Below, piece by piece: positions 1-9,164 of a stretch of DNA of 64,000 nt (position 1 is the stretch's first letter; each line of letters opens with the position of its first letter). A program made the position numbers and the translations under genes. The notes under the pieces are model-generated. The model saw nothing but the letters and a program-made list of their open reading frames with translations, was not told the origin of the DNA and did no database searches. This stretch comes from Streptomyces sp. NBC_00576. GTDB lineage: Bacteria > Actinomycetota > Actinomycetes > Streptomycetales > Streptomycetaceae. The stretch is taken from NCBI RefSeq assembly GCF_036345175.1, contig NZ_CP107780.1, positions 9,858,001 to 9,922,000 on the forward strand. The letters are read 5' to 3'.

Positions 1-1892
1 CCGGCGACTCGCTCCGGACCGGCATCGCTTCCGGGAACTGGACCACCGAGCAGAACACCCGGACCTCCGCCGCGCTGCAGCGCTCGGTCTGGAAGCACGT
101 CACCTACACCCAGACCGGCAACACGGGCATCCTCTACCGGGACGGCGTGGAGGTGGCCCGTAACACGGCGGTCACCGTCACCCCGGGCTCCATCGGGTCC
201 GGCACCACCACGGCCAACTACATAGGCAAGTCGCTCTACACCGGCGACAAGCTCTTCAAGGGCAAGATCCGCGACTTCCGCGTCTACAACCGTGCGCTGG
301 CTCCCGGCGAGGTCGTCCAACTCAGCGGGAACACCACGGGCATTGCCGCGGCCACCCACCCCGCACTGAAGATCGACGCCATCGTCGACGACGCCCGCAG
401 CAAAATCACCCTCCCGTTGACCGACGGCACCGACCTCACCGCGCTCGCCCCGCAGTTCTCCCTCGTCAGCGGCGCGTCCATCAGCCCTGCCTCCGCCACC
501 CCGCGCGACTTCACCAAGCCGCTCACGTACGAGGTGACCGGCTCCGACGGCCAGAAGCGCACCTGGACGGTCGAGGCGCTGATCATGAACAGCCCGGTCC
601 TGCCGGGGCTCACCGCCGACCCGAACATCGTCCGGTTCGGCGACACCTACTACATCTACCCGACCACCGACGGCTTCGCGGGCTGGAGCGGCACGAAGTT
701 CAAGGCGTACTCCTCCAAGGATCTGGTCCACTGGCAGGACCACGGCGTCATCCTCGACCTCGGACCCGACGTCAGTTGGGCCGACACCCGGGCGTGGGCC
801 CCGACGACGGCCGAGAAGAACGGGAAGTACTACCTCTACTACTCCGCCGACACGAACATCGGTGTCGCCGTTTCCGATTCACCCACCGGCCCGTTCAGGG
901 ACCCGCTCGGCAAGCCGTTGATCGCCCGCGGCGCCTACACCGGCCAGATGATCGACCCGGCGGTCTTCACCGACGACGACGGGAAGCAGTACCTCTACTG
1001 GGGCAACGGCCGGGCGTACGTAGTCCCTCTGAACGACGACATGGTCTCCTTCGACGCCTCCAAGGTCACCGACATCACCCCGAGCGGCTACACCGAGGGC
1101 ACCTTCGTCATCAAGCGCAAGGGCACCTACTACTTCATGTGGTCGGAGGGTGACACGCGCGACGAGAACTACCGGGCCGCCTACGCCACCGGCTCCTCGC
1201 CCACCGGTCCCTGGACCAAGCGGGGCGTGATGCTGGAGAAGGACCTCGCCCTAGGCATCAAGGGCCCCGCCCACCACTCCGTGGTGCAGGTGCCGGGCAC
1301 CGACGACTGGTACATCGCCTACCACCGCTTCGCCATCCCCGGCGGTGACGGCACCCACCGCGAAACCACCATCGACAAGCTGGAGTTCGACTCAAGCGGC
1401 CTGATCAAGAAGGTCGTCCCCACCCTGAGCAGCATCGCTCCGCTCCCCACTCTGCCGACGGACACCACCCGCTCGCTCCAGTCGGTCAACTTCACCGGCC
1501 GCTACGCCGCCGCCCGCTCCGACAGCCTCGGCTACCTCGACCCGGTGACCTCCTCCAGCACCACGGCGGTCAAGCAGAGCGCCACCTTCACCGTCGTCCC
1601 CGGCCTGGCGGACCCCGCCTGCTACTCGTTCCGTGACTCGTCCGGCCGCTACCTGCGCCACAAGGACTACCGGATCCGCTTCGACGCGAACAACGGGTCG
1701 ACGACCTTCAAAAGCGACGCCACCTACTGCGCCCGGCCCGGTTCGGCCACCGGCTCGGTCAGCCTGGAGTCGTACAACTACCCCGGCCGCTACCTCCGCC
1801 ACTACAACTACGAGCTGCGCATCGACCCCTACCAGGACACCGCCACGTTCCGTGCCGACAGTTCCTTCAAGGCGGTCAGCCCCTGGACCTGA
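1..1892 (+). CDS. GH43 family glycoside hydrolase with LamG-like and AbfB domains, 5' end outside window
   Basis: The reading frame is open from base 3, so the gene starts upstream of the window. The visible 629 residues hold the end of a LamG/concanavalin-like domain (about 1-100), a short Ig-like linker, a GH43 five-bladed propeller (about 200-480) and a C-terminal AbfB domain (arabinose-binding, CBM42-like, about 490-629). The three acidic residues expected in GH43 are visible in context: Asp206 (ADPNIV), Asp318 (IDPAVFTD) and Glu365 (YTEGTF). The AbfB part shows two repeats with GRYLRH. The protein is probably secreted and acts on arabinose-containing plant polysaccharide; exact substrate cannot be told. 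Its TGA directly abuts the convergent stop of the SWIM gene, with no intergenic base. Confidence 0.9.
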   Translation, partial: GDSLRTGIASGNWTTEQNTRTSAALQRSVWKHVTYTQTGNTGILYRDGVEVARNTAVTVTPGSIGSGTTTANYIGKSLYTGDKLFKGKIRDFRVYNRALAPGEVVQLSGNTTGIAAATHPALKIDAIVDDARSKITLPLTDGTDLTALAPQFSLVSGASISPASATPRDFTKPLTYEVTGSDGQKRTWTVEALIMNSPVLPGLTADPNIVRFGDTYYIYPTTDGFAGWSGTKFKAYSSKDLVHWQDHGVILDLGPDVSWADTRAWAPTTAEKNGKYYLYYSADTNIGVAVSDSPTGPFRDPLGKPLIARGAYTGQMIDPAVFTDDDGKQYLYWGNGRAYVVPLNDDMVSFDASKVTDITPSGYTEGTFVIKRKGTYYFMWSEGDTRDENYRAAYATGSSPTGPWTKRGVMLEKDLALGIKGPAHHSVVQVPGTDDWYIAYHRFAIPGGDGTHRETTIDKLEFDSSGLIKKVVPTLSSIAPLPTLPTDTTRSLQSVNFTGRYAAARSDSLGYLDPVTSSSTTAVKQSATFTVVPGLADPACYSFRDSSGRYLRHKDYRIRFDANNGSTTFKSDATYCARPGSATGSVSLESYNYPGRYLRHYNYELRIDPYQDTATFRADSSFKAVSPWT

Positions 1893-3209
1893 TCACCTTC
1901 CCTCGCTCGCCGGGGCCGTGTACTCCGTCAGGGCCAGCGCGGTCGCCGGATCCTGGGCCGCCCGCCCGGCGGGCATCCAACGGCCGCTCCGCTTCAGGTA
2001 CGGCCACCAACGGCCGTCACGCCCCAGGCGCAGCTGGTTGTCCGCGCCGACCACCGTCCACCGGTTGCGTATCGCCCGCAGTGTCGGCCGCTCGTCCTCG
2101 TCCCAGGCCGAGTCGAGCGCGGCACGCGCGCGTGCGAGCTGTTCGCCCTTGACCGTCCACTCCTCCTCCAGGACCGACAATGCGGCCGTGCCACCCAGCC
2201 GCCAGGCACGGACGGCCGCGGCCAACTGCTCCCGGCTGCGGCCCGATCCCTCGGCGAGCCGGTCCGAAACGGTCCCCGAGGGGCTGCTCACGGCCAGTCG
2301 AACGGTGTCCTGATCCACCGTCAGCTCCGCTTCGACCGAACGCTGTTCATGACCGGACCCGAGTGCCTCGGCAAGCAGCCGATGCGCCTCTACGGCTGTC
2401 CGTGCGGCCAGGAACTCCAGCGCGCCCGGGTCCACCCCGGGCGCGGGCGGGACGTCGGTGTCCAGAGCCGGCGGTGTCCCGGGCACGTCGGGCAGCAGCG
2501 GCAGGGCAGGGAGCGCAGGGATGATGTCCCCGGCCGCGAACGCCTCGGCAGCGTCCACGCCCTCCGGCTCGGCGGACCCGCCGACGGAAACCGCGCCACG
2601 GCTCTGTATGTCGTCCAGCAGGGCGCGCTCGCCGCGTCCCCGCATCAGCAGCAGGACGAAGGGATCCTGGTCCAGCAGTCGCGCCACCTGGTAACAGAGA
2701 GCGGCCGTATGACCGCAGTGGTCCCAGGCGCCGCAGTCGCACTTCGGCTCCAGATCGCCCATGCCGGGCAGGAGTTCGACTCCGGCAGCAGCGGAGTCCT
2801 CCACAAGGTGCGGGGGCATGTCCCGGTCGAGCAGGGCCGCGATATGGCCGGCCCGCTCGACCGCCATGTCCAGAAAACGGTCCCACTGTTCGTCGGACAG
2901 CTCCTGCAGCAGGACATCGGAGCGGTGCGTGGTGCGGTCGCGGTCCTGGACGACGGCGGTGATGCGTCCCGGGCGCACCGACACGGCGCCCACGGCTCCC
3001 GCGCGCGCGAGCCGCCGGCCCACCCGCACCTGTTCGGAGTCCAACGCCGCGTCCTCCAGCGACTTCAGCCAGGCACGCCCCCACCATGTCTCCGCGAAAC
3101 TGCGCCCTCGTGGGGGAGGGAGCGCGGCGAACGTGCGCTCCAGGCCGGCGCCGGACGCGTCACTCGCGTACGCATCGCCCTCGTAGTCGTCACTGTCGTG
3201 CTGATTCAT
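1893..3209 (-). CDS. SWIM zinc finger protein
   Basis: A protein of 438 residues. A SWIM-type zinc-binding motif CxC-x5-CxH is visible at Cys157, Cys159, Cys165 and His167 (CDCGAWDHCGH). The ATG at 3209 is chosen because it overlaps the stop of the upstream SNF2 helicase by one base (TGATG), a typical coupled start; the open frame extends further upstream but only inside the helicase gene. SWIM domains bind nucleic acid or protein partners, and pairing with a SNF2 ATPase is a recurrent actinobacterial arrangement, so the two probably act in one complex on DNA. The precise role is unknown. Confidence 0.9.
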   Translation of the reverse strand: MNQHDSDDYEGDAYASDASGAGLERTFAALPPPRGRSFAETWWGRAWLKSLEDAALDSEQVRVGRRLARAGAVGAVSVRPGRITAVVQDRDRTTHRSDVLLQELSDEQWDRFLDMAVERAGHIAALLDRDMPPHLVEDSAAAGVELLPGMGDLEPKCDCGAWDHCGHTAALCYQVARLLDQDPFVLLLMRGRGERALLDDIQSRGAVSVGGSAEPEGVDAAEAFAAGDIIPALPALPLLPDVPGTPPALDTDVPPAPGVDPGALEFLAARTAVEAHRLLAEALGSGHEQRSVEAELTVDQDTVRLAVSSPSGTVSDRLAEGSGRSREQLAAAVRAWRLGGTAALSVLEEEWTVKGEQLARARAALDSAWDEDERPTLRAIRNRWTVVGADNQLRLGRDGRWWPYLKRSGRWMPAGRAAQDPATALALTEYTAPASEGR

Positions 3210-6091
3210 CACGCGCCCCCTCGCAGTCGCACCAGGTCGGCCAGTTCCGTGTCCGTGAGTTCCGTGAGCGCGGCCTCTCCGGAGCCGAGCACCGCGTCGG
3301 CCAGTGCCTGCTTGCGGTTCAGCATCTCGGCGATGCGGTCCTCGATCGTGCCCTCGGCGATCAGCCGGTGCACCTGTACCGGGCGGCTCTGACCGATGCG
3401 GTACGCGCGGTCCGTTGCCTGGGCCTCGACGGCGGGATTCCACCAGCGGTCGTAGTGCACGACATGCTCGGCCCTGGTCAGGTTCAGGCCTGTGCCGGCG
3501 GCCTTCAACGACAGCAGGAAGACGGGTACTTCACCCTCCTGGAAACGCTCCACCATCGCCTCGCGTCCCGCGACGGGCGTGCCGCCGTGGAGGAACTGCG
3601 TGGGCACTCCGCGTGCCGCCAGATGCCGTTCCAGGATCCGCGCCATCTGCACGTACTGGGTGAAGACAAGAACGCTCGCCCCCTCGGCGAGGATGGTGTC
3701 GAGCAGTTCGTCCAGCAGTTCCAGCTTTCCGGAGCGACCCGCGATGTTCGGCCGGTCCTCCTTGAGGAACTGCGCCGGATGGTTGCAGATCTGCTTCAGA
3801 CCGGTCAGCAGCCTCACGATCAGCCCGCGCCGGGCCATGCTGTCGGCGCCGGAGATCTCCGCCAGCGTCTCTCGTACCACGGCCTCGTACAGGCCTGTCT
3901 GCTCCTTGGTGAGCGACACGGCACGGTCGGTCTCCGTCTTCGGCGGCAGCTCGGGGGCGATACCCGGGTCCGACTTGCGCCGCCGCAGCAGGAACGGGCG
4001 TACGAGCCGGGCCAGACGCTCGGCGGCGGCCGGGTCCTGACCGCCCTCGACGGACTGCGCGTAGCGCGAGCGGAAGGTGCCGAGCCGGCCCAGCAGTCCC
4101 GGGGTCGTCCAGTCGAGGATCGCCCACAGTTCCGACAGGTTGTTCTCAACGGGGGTGCCGGTGAGCGCCACGCGCGCGCGTGCACCGATGGACCGCAGCT
4201 CCCGGGCGGTCTCGGAGTACGGGTTCTTGACGTGCTGTGCCTCATCCGCCACGACCATGCCCCACGGCTCCTCGGCCAGCCGCCGAGCGTCCAGGCGCAT
4301 CGTGCCGTACGTGGTGAGTACGAACTCGCCGTCGGCCAGGGCCTCCAGACTGCGCCGCGACCCGTGGAAGCGGCGTACCGGCGTACCGGGCGCGAACCGC
4401 TCGATCTCGCGCTGCCAGTTGCCCATCAGGGACGTCGGGCAGACGACGAGGGTGGGCCCCGCTGCCGACGCGTCGGTCTGCCGGTGCAGATGCAGCGCGA
4501 TCAGCGTGATCGTCTTACCGAGGCCCATGTCGTCGGCCAGACAGCACCCGAGCCCCAGGGACGTCATCCGGGCGAGCCAGTTCAGGCCCCGAAGCTGGTA
4601 GTCGCGCAGTGTCGCCGCGAGCGCGGCCGGCTGACCGACCGGGTCCTGCGCGTCCGGGTCCGAGATACGGTCCCGCAGGGCCGCCAGCCACCCGGTGGGC
4701 CGCACCTCGACCTGGCGCCCGTCGACCTCCGTGGAGCCCGTCAGGGCGGCGCTGAGAGCGTCGACCGGCGTGACCTTGCGGTCCTGCTGCGCGTGGGCGC
4801 GGCGGACCTCCTGCGGGTCGACGAGGACCCATTGGTCGCGCAGCCGCACCACGGGGCGGTTCGCCTCGGCGAGACGGTCCAGCTCATCACGCGTGAGTTG
4901 CTGGTCACCCAGTGCGAACCGCCAGTTGAAGGCGAGCAGCGCGTCGGCGGACAGGAACGACGGTGTGTCCGAAGGGACCTTCCCGGGGCCTGTGTCGTCG
5001 TCGGGCGGGCCGACGACCGCGCGGGCTGTCAGCTTGCGGGCCAGCTCCTTGGGCCAGTGCACCTCGACCCCGGCGGCGGACAGGGCGCGGGCGCCTTCCC
5101 CGAGCAGCTCGGTGACCTCTTCGTCGGCCAGTTCGACGGCGTCCGGCACGGTTGCGGAGAGCAGCGGCGCGAGCGGCGGCCAGGTCCGGGCAGCGCGGCG
5201 TAGTGCGAGCAGGGCGTCCATCCGCGCGCGCGGGCCGAAGGCGCTGCTGGGAGCGCCGACCGAAGCCCACACCTCGGCCGCGTCCGCGACCAGTCCGGGC
5301 TCGCTCACACTGTGCACCTGCAGCACGGCCCGGAACCGCAGGGCCGTCTCGTCCGGCCCGGCCGACGCCAGCCCCGGTACCTCCACCCGCAGTGAGATCC
5401 GTACGCCCGCGTCGTGCCCGGCGGCGACCTCGGCGGCCCACGGGCGCTGCTCCGGCACGTGCTGCGGTTCCGGCACCGCGTAGGCCGCCCCGCCGGCGGC
5501 GAGCGAGGCGGCGGGGGAGCGGGGCAGCGCGTCGGCCACCGCGTCCAGGAAGGCGCGCAGCAGCCGCTCGGGGTCGGGCAGCCGAGGCGGCCCCGTGGCT
5601 TCCAATGGCACGGCATGCGCCTCCGGGGGCATCGCGGCGGCGAGTTCGCGGACGCGCTCCACATCCGGCGCGCCGAGCGGTCCGGCCCGCCATGCGTCGT
5701 GGTCGCCCGCGGAGAGGCCGGGCAGCAGCAGTCCGCGCGCGGCCAGTTGCAGGGCGAGAACGGCGGCCGCACCCCAGAAGGCCGTCGCCCGATGTCCCTG
5801 TGAGGCGGCACGCGCCCGCGTGAGGACCGGCAACGCCGCGCGCACCGGGAGCAGGACGGCGGTCACCGTGGTCGGTGCGACACCTCGGTCGCCCGCCAGG
5901 ATCACGGTCAGGTCGCCGACGGTTCCGGCGGCGACGACGGGGGGCGCGTCGCCGTCGGGCCGCCAGAACGCGACCAGGCCGCTGCGGGCCGGATCGCCAG
6001 GCACGAACACGGCACAGCAGCGGGCCAGTTCGGAGATCTCGGAGGGGGTTGCCGCGGGAATCCTCTGCACAGCGATGGCCGCATTCCTCAA
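3209..6091 (-). CDS. SNF2-family DEAD/DEAH-box helicase
   Basis: About 960 residues. The C-terminal half is a Swi2/Snf2 ATPase: Walker A LADDMGLGKT near residue 517, DEAQ box near 615, and a C-terminal helicase lobe ending with YRIGQSRPVQVHRLIAEGTIEDRI. The N-terminal half is the variable SNF2-associated region seen in bacterial members. These enzymes translocate on double-stranded DNA using ATP. It is translationally coupled to the downstream SWIM gene. The start is uncertain: TTG at 6091 has no good ribosome site; the in-frame GTG seven codons later (6070) lies 15 bases after GAGG. No upstream ATG fits. Confidence 0.9.
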   Translation of the reverse strand: MRNAAIAVQRIPAATPSEISELARCCAVFVPGDPARSGLVAFWRPDGDAPPVVAAGTVGDLTVILAGDRGVAPTTVTAVLLPVRAALPVLTRARAASQGHRATAFWGAAAVLALQLAARGLLLPGLSAGDHDAWRAGPLGAPDVERVRELAAAMPPEAHAVPLEATGPPRLPDPERLLRAFLDAVADALPRSPAASLAAGGAAYAVPEPQHVPEQRPWAAEVAAGHDAGVRISLRVEVPGLASAGPDETALRFRAVLQVHSVSEPGLVADAAEVWASVGAPSSAFGPRARMDALLALRRAARTWPPLAPLLSATVPDAVELADEEVTELLGEGARALSAAGVEVHWPKELARKLTARAVVGPPDDDTGPGKVPSDTPSFLSADALLAFNWRFALGDQQLTRDELDRLAEANRPVVRLRDQWVLVDPQEVRRAHAQQDRKVTPVDALSAALTGSTEVDGRQVEVRPTGWLAALRDRISDPDAQDPVGQPAALAATLRDYQLRGLNWLARMTSLGLGCCLADDMGLGKTITLIALHLHRQTDASAAGPTLVVCPTSLMGNWQREIERFAPGTPVRRFHGSRRSLEALADGEFVLTTYGTMRLDARRLAEEPWGMVVADEAQHVKNPYSETARELRSIGARARVALTGTPVENNLSELWAILDWTTPGLLGRLGTFRSRYAQSVEGGQDPAAAERLARLVRPFLLRRRKSDPGIAPELPPKTETDRAVSLTKEQTGLYEAVVRETLAEISGADSMARRGLIVRLLTGLKQICNHPAQFLKEDRPNIAGRSGKLELLDELLDTILAEGASVLVFTQYVQMARILERHLAARGVPTQFLHGGTPVAGREAMVERFQEGEVPVFLLSLKAAGTGLNLTRAEHVVHYDRWWNPAVEAQATDRAYRIGQSRPVQVHRLIAEGTIEDRIAEMLNRKQALADAVLGSGEAALTELTDTELADLVRLRGGA

Positions 6092-6158
6092 ATTTGACTA
6101 CTGGGTCCGAGCCGCCGAGGGTACAGCACCCCGGCGACCTGCCCGGCATCGCTGAGCC

Positions 6159-6280
6159 GTGACCCGGGTCACCTTTCCCGGAGGTGTCATCAACCCCCTG
6201 GAGACAGCGGGGCTTTCCCCCGCAAGGAAACGGGTGGTGGCGCCATGGTCGCCAAGGGTGACCATTTCGTACGTTTCCTC
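6159..6280 (+). promoter_or_regulatory. structured 5' region of the desaturase gene
   Basis: The 227-base gap before the desaturase contains three symmetric elements: a perfect 14-bp palindrome GTGACCCGGGTCAC (6159-6172); a 6-bp stem GCGGGG/CCCCGC with a 5-base loop (6207-6223); and a nested hairpin with an outer 8-bp stem AGGAAACG/CGTTTCCT (6225-6232 with 6272-6279) and inner ATGGTC/GACCAT (6245-6250 with 6260-6265). The first could be an operator; the others could fold in the leader RNA. No convincing -35/-10 pair was found. Function is inferred only. Confidence 0.4.
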
Positions 6281-6318
6281 AGGTCAGCCCGATCCTCGAA
6301 GAGACCCGGAGACCGACC

Positions 6319-7371
6319 ATGCCGCAGACCGCTGTCCTCGCCGCCGAACCTCCGGGGACCCCTTCCGCGCAGTCCGGCGGCAGCGAGTTCGCGCCCCTTC
6401 TGCGGGCCGTCAAGGGGCAAGGGCTTCTGGAGCGGCGGTACGCCTGGTACGCGTCAGGGATCCTCGCCAACCTGCTCGCTCTGGCCGTGATCGTCACCGG
6501 CATCGTGCTGATCGGCAGCTCCTGGTGGGTGCTGCTCCTCGCCCCGCCGCTCGCTGTGTTCTGTGCGCGTACAGCCTTCATAGGTCACGACGCGGGCCAC
6601 TCACAGATCACCGGCAACAGGGCCATGAGCCGTGCGATCGGCCTGCTCCACGCCGACCTGCTGCTGGGGATGAGCTATTCCTGGTGGGTCGACAAGCACA
6701 ACCGCCACCACGCCAACCCCAACCACATCGAGAAGGACCCCGACGTCGTCGCCGACGTCCTGGTGTTCACCGGCGAACAGGCGCGGCATCGCACCGGCTT
6801 TCGACGCTGGCTGACCCGCAATCAGGCCTGGCTCTTCTTCCCGCTCACCCTCCTCGAAGGCATCGCTCTCAAGATCTCCGGTTTCAAGGACCTGCGCCGA
6901 CAGGCACCCCGCGAACGAGCCGTGGAAGCCGTGCTCCTGGTGACCCACGTCGCCGCGTACACGACGCTGCTGCTGACCTCCCTCTCGCTCGGCCAGGCAG
7001 TCGCCTTCGCCGCCCTCCACCAGGCTCTGGTCGGTCTCCACCTGGGCATGGCCTTCGCCCCCAACCACAAGGGCATGGAGATGCCCGATCCCGACGGCGA
7101 GCGCTGGGGTCATCTGCGCCGCCAGGTGCTCACCTCGCGCAACGTCCGCGGCAGCGCCCTGACCGACTGGTTCCTCGGCGGCCTCAACTACCAGGTCGAG
7201 CACCACCTCTTCCCGAGCATGCCCCGCCCACATCTGCGGCTCGCCCAACCGATGGTGCGCGCCTACTGCCGTGAGTTGGGTATCTCCTATACGGAGACGG
7301 GGCTCGTCGACTCGTACCGGCAGGCTCTGCGGCACATGTACGAGGTGGGAGAGCCCCTCAGGGGCGAGTAG
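6319..7371 (+). CDS. membrane fatty acid (acyl-CoA/acyl-lipid) desaturase
   Basis: 350 residues. The three histidine boxes of the di-iron membrane desaturases are present: HDAGH at 90-94, HNRHH at 127-131 and QVEHH at 292-296, with hydrophobic segments around 46-85 and in the centre (about 205-250). The QVEHH form of the third box is typical of the acyl-lipid/delta-6-like branch. The enzyme introduces a double bond into membrane fatty acyl chains, using O2 and an electron donor; no ferredoxin or reductase gene is adjacent. Start ATG 6319 follows a CGGAGA ribosome site. The stop codon lies beside a CCCCTCAGGGG inverted repeat. Confidence 0.93.
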   Translation: MPQTAVLAAEPPGTPSAQSGGSEFAPLLRAVKGQGLLERRYAWYASGILANLLALAVIVTGIVLIGSSWWVLLLAPPLAVFCARTAFIGHDAGHSQITGNRAMSRAIGLLHADLLLGMSYSWWVDKHNRHHANPNHIEKDPDVVADVLVFTGEQARHRTGFRRWLTRNQAWLFFPLTLLEGIALKISGFKDLRRQAPRERAVEAVLLVTHVAAYTTLLLTSLSLGQAVAFAALHQALVGLHLGMAFAPNHKGMEMPDPDGERWGHLRRQVLTSRNVRGSALTDWFLGGLNYQVEHHLFPSMPRPHLRLAQPMVRAYCRELGISYTETGLVDSYRQALRHMYEVGEPLRGE

Positions 7372-7401
7372 GGGTCGCATCTCAGGGGCGTCTCAGGGGC
7401 G
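7357..7401 (+). repeat. three copies of CTCAGGGGCG
   Basis: The decamer CTCAGGGGCG occurs at 7357-7366, 7381-7390 and 7392-7401; the last two form an exact tandem of an 11-base unit. The first overlaps the 3' end of the desaturase gene and with the preceding CCCC forms a short hairpin. Likely replication slippage; role unknown. Confidence 0.6.
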
Positions 7402-7477
7402 CGGTCCGGAACCGTGGGAGGCGCGAACCCGTTTTCCAGAGCAGAGAGCGGCCGTGGCCGCGAAGGAGGCGACACTC

Positions 7478-7660
7478 ATGTCGAGGAACGCGAAGATCGC
7501 CGCAGGGGGCGTGGCAGTCGGGCTCATCCTGTTGATCTGGTTGCCCTGGTGGGCCGCGCTGCTGATAGTGCTGGGAGTTCCGGCGGCTGCCTATCTCACG
7601 CTGGACCCCGCACAGCGGCGCAGGCTGCGCCGCGTCACACGTAAGGAGATCGGCCGCTGA
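7478..7660 (+). CDS. small two-helix membrane protein
   Basis: A 60-residue protein. The ATG at 7478 is preceded by a strong AAGGAGGC ribosome site 8 bases upstream. Two hydrophobic segments (about 6-22 and 25-42, separated by a Pro-Trp-Trp turn) are followed by a strongly basic C-terminus with RRRLRRVTRKE. This is the pattern of a small inner-membrane protein with a cytoplasmic basic tail. No known function is recognised. A bidirectional hairpin lies downstream. Confidence 0.8.
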   Translation: MSRNAKIAAGGVAVGLILLIWLPWWAALLIVLGVPAAAYLTLDPAQRRRLRRVTRKEIGR

Positions 7661-7738
7661 AGCGGCGTCGGCTGAATTCCCGCGCGCCCTACTCCGGCTG
7701 ACGCCCCGCGTGGCACACAGGGCGATCGGCGTGACCTG

Positions 7739-7769
7739 TGCCGCCCGGAAACACGGGATCCGGGCGGCA
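7739..7769. terminator. bidirectional terminator hairpin
   Basis: Perfect 11-bp inverted repeat TGCCGCCCGGA / TCCGGGCGGCA with a 9-base loop, located between the convergent small membrane protein gene and the hypothetical gene on the other strand. Confidence 0.7.
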
Positions 7770-7783
7770 TGGGCCGGCGGGGC

Positions 7784-8689
7784 TCAGCTCGGGCGTACAG
7801 CCATCCTGTCGAGCGCTTCGAGGAGACCGGGCAGCTCCGGGCCCCGGCCCACCGGCAGCACCTCTCCGGGCTCGTCGTCGAGCAGGACGAAGGCGATGTC
7901 GTCGGTCCTGGCCACCATCGACCAGCCGGGACCGTCGGCGCGCAGCGTCCGCGCGTCGCCGGGAGCGAAGGAGGAGCGGACGCGGCCGAGGGGCGGAGGA
8001 GTCTCCACGTACGCGCGTGCCTCCGTGAGGACACGCCGGATGCCGGCCCGGGACCGGCTCACGGTGCCTTCGGCCTGGCTCGGGGTGGCCCCGGCCGGGG
8101 CCGCGGTGTCCGCAGGCCGATCGGTGTCCGCCCCGGGCCCGTCCGGCTCGCCCTCGGGTGCCGCCGGCCTGCCGCCCGGAGGGCTGAAGTCCTCGTCGCT
8201 GAGCTGCTCCCGCCAGGTCGCCCACTGGAGAGCGATCTGGTCGGCGCCTAGGCGCCGCTGGGCCGGGCCCCACGAGGCGGTGTCCGGCGGAGCAAGAGGC
8301 GGTCGGTCCGTGAGTTCGGGGCCCGGGTCGTGCGGCGCGGGCACGTCGGGAGCCGCGACGGCGACCGCGAGAGGCCAGCCGGGGAGGGCCGCGACGACGG
8401 TGTGCTCCTCCGGCGACAGGTCGTACTCCATTCCGCAGTCCCACGACGCGATCGCGACCGCGACCAGGGAGACGTCGTCGATGACCACGGTCCACCGCGC
8501 GCCGTCGCCGTCCTGGCCGAGCACCAGTCCGTACCCGTCGGCGAGAGGCGCGAGGCCGAGCGCCGCACAGGCCTCCGGATAGTCGTCGCCCAGCACACTC
8601 GGGAACTGCGCGGGCGTCAGCAGCATCGCCGTGAGCACATAGAGCGCGTCGTCCGCGGTGGCGACGGCTCCCTCGTCCGTCTCTGCCAT
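7784..8689 (-). CDS. hypothetical protein, 301 residues
   Basis: Start ATG 8689 is chosen for its GGGAGG ribosome site six bases upstream; an in-frame upstream GTG/ATG extension has none. The N-terminal ~120 residues look like a compact globular domain (DDALYVLTAMLLTPAQFPSV, hydrophobic strands, SWDCGMEYDLSPEEHTVV), followed by a Pro/Ala/Asp-rich low-complexity linker (about 165-215) and a C-terminal strand-rich domain (SSFAPGDARTLRADGPGWSMVARTDD). No catalytic motif or membrane segment is visible. The family is not recognised with certainty; it resembles conserved Streptomyces hypothetical proteins. Confidence 0.85.
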   Translation of the reverse strand: MAETDEGAVATADDALYVLTAMLLTPAQFPSVLGDDYPEACAALGLAPLADGYGLVLGQDGDGARWTVVIDDVSLVAVAIASWDCGMEYDLSPEEHTVVAALPGWPLAVAVAAPDVPAPHDPGPELTDRPPLAPPDTASWGPAQRRLGADQIALQWATWREQLSDEDFSPPGGRPAAPEGEPDGPGADTDRPADTAAPAGATPSQAEGTVSRSRAGIRRVLTEARAYVETPPPLGRVRSSFAPGDARTLRADGPGWSMVARTDDIAFVLLDDEPGEVLPVGRGPELPGLLEALDRMAVRPS

Positions 8690-8825
8690 CCCAGCCTCCC
8701 CATCGGTTCGTCCATCGGCGCGCACCCTAATCCGAGCGGAAGGCCGTTGTCACGACTCCCACCCCATCCGGAGCTGCTGCTTTCCTGCCGGACAGGGGGG
8801 AATCGACCAGATGTTCCCGCTTCGG

Positions 8826-9122
8826 TCAGGCTGTCGGCAGCCCAAGGAGTTCCCGGGCGACCGTCCGCGGCGACTCGTCGCGCTCCCTGGCCAACGCGAT
8901 GACAGCACGGCACGCCAGCTCGTTCACCCCGAACGACAGTGCCTCCGGAGACACCCAGGCCACGGCCTCGTCCATCCGATCCTGGTCGTCCTCCACGCAC
9001 GCCGACACATACACGGCAGCGGCCTCGAAGAGATTGTGCGTGCGCTTCTCCCGCCCCGCGCCTTCCTCCGAGCGCCAGGAACGGAGAAATCTCGTGAACG
9101 ATTTATGGATACCGCCGAACAT
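8826..9122 (-). CDS. hypothetical small helical protein
   Basis: 98 residues from ATG 9122, which has GGGGGAAGG nine bases upstream; the GTG three codons earlier overlaps that site and is less likely. The sequence is mostly helical and charged, with a conserved-looking C-terminal part (NELACRAVIALARERDESPR). No known domain recognised. It is followed on the same strand only by a short gap before the preceding hypothetical gene. Confidence 0.75.
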   Translation of the reverse strand: MFGGIHKSFTRFLRSWRSEEGAGREKRTHNLFEAAAVYVSACVEDDQDRMDEAVAWVSPEALSFGVNELACRAVIALARERDESPRTVARELLGLPTA

Positions 9123-9164
9123 GCGGACCACCCTTCCCCCTGTGTGGTTGCCATGGTTGATCGT

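Noticed and set aside
3086..5203. A 705-residue plus-strand ORF over the SNF2/SWIM genes
   Set aside because: Antisense shadow of two well-supported genes with clear motifs; no ribosome site or domain.
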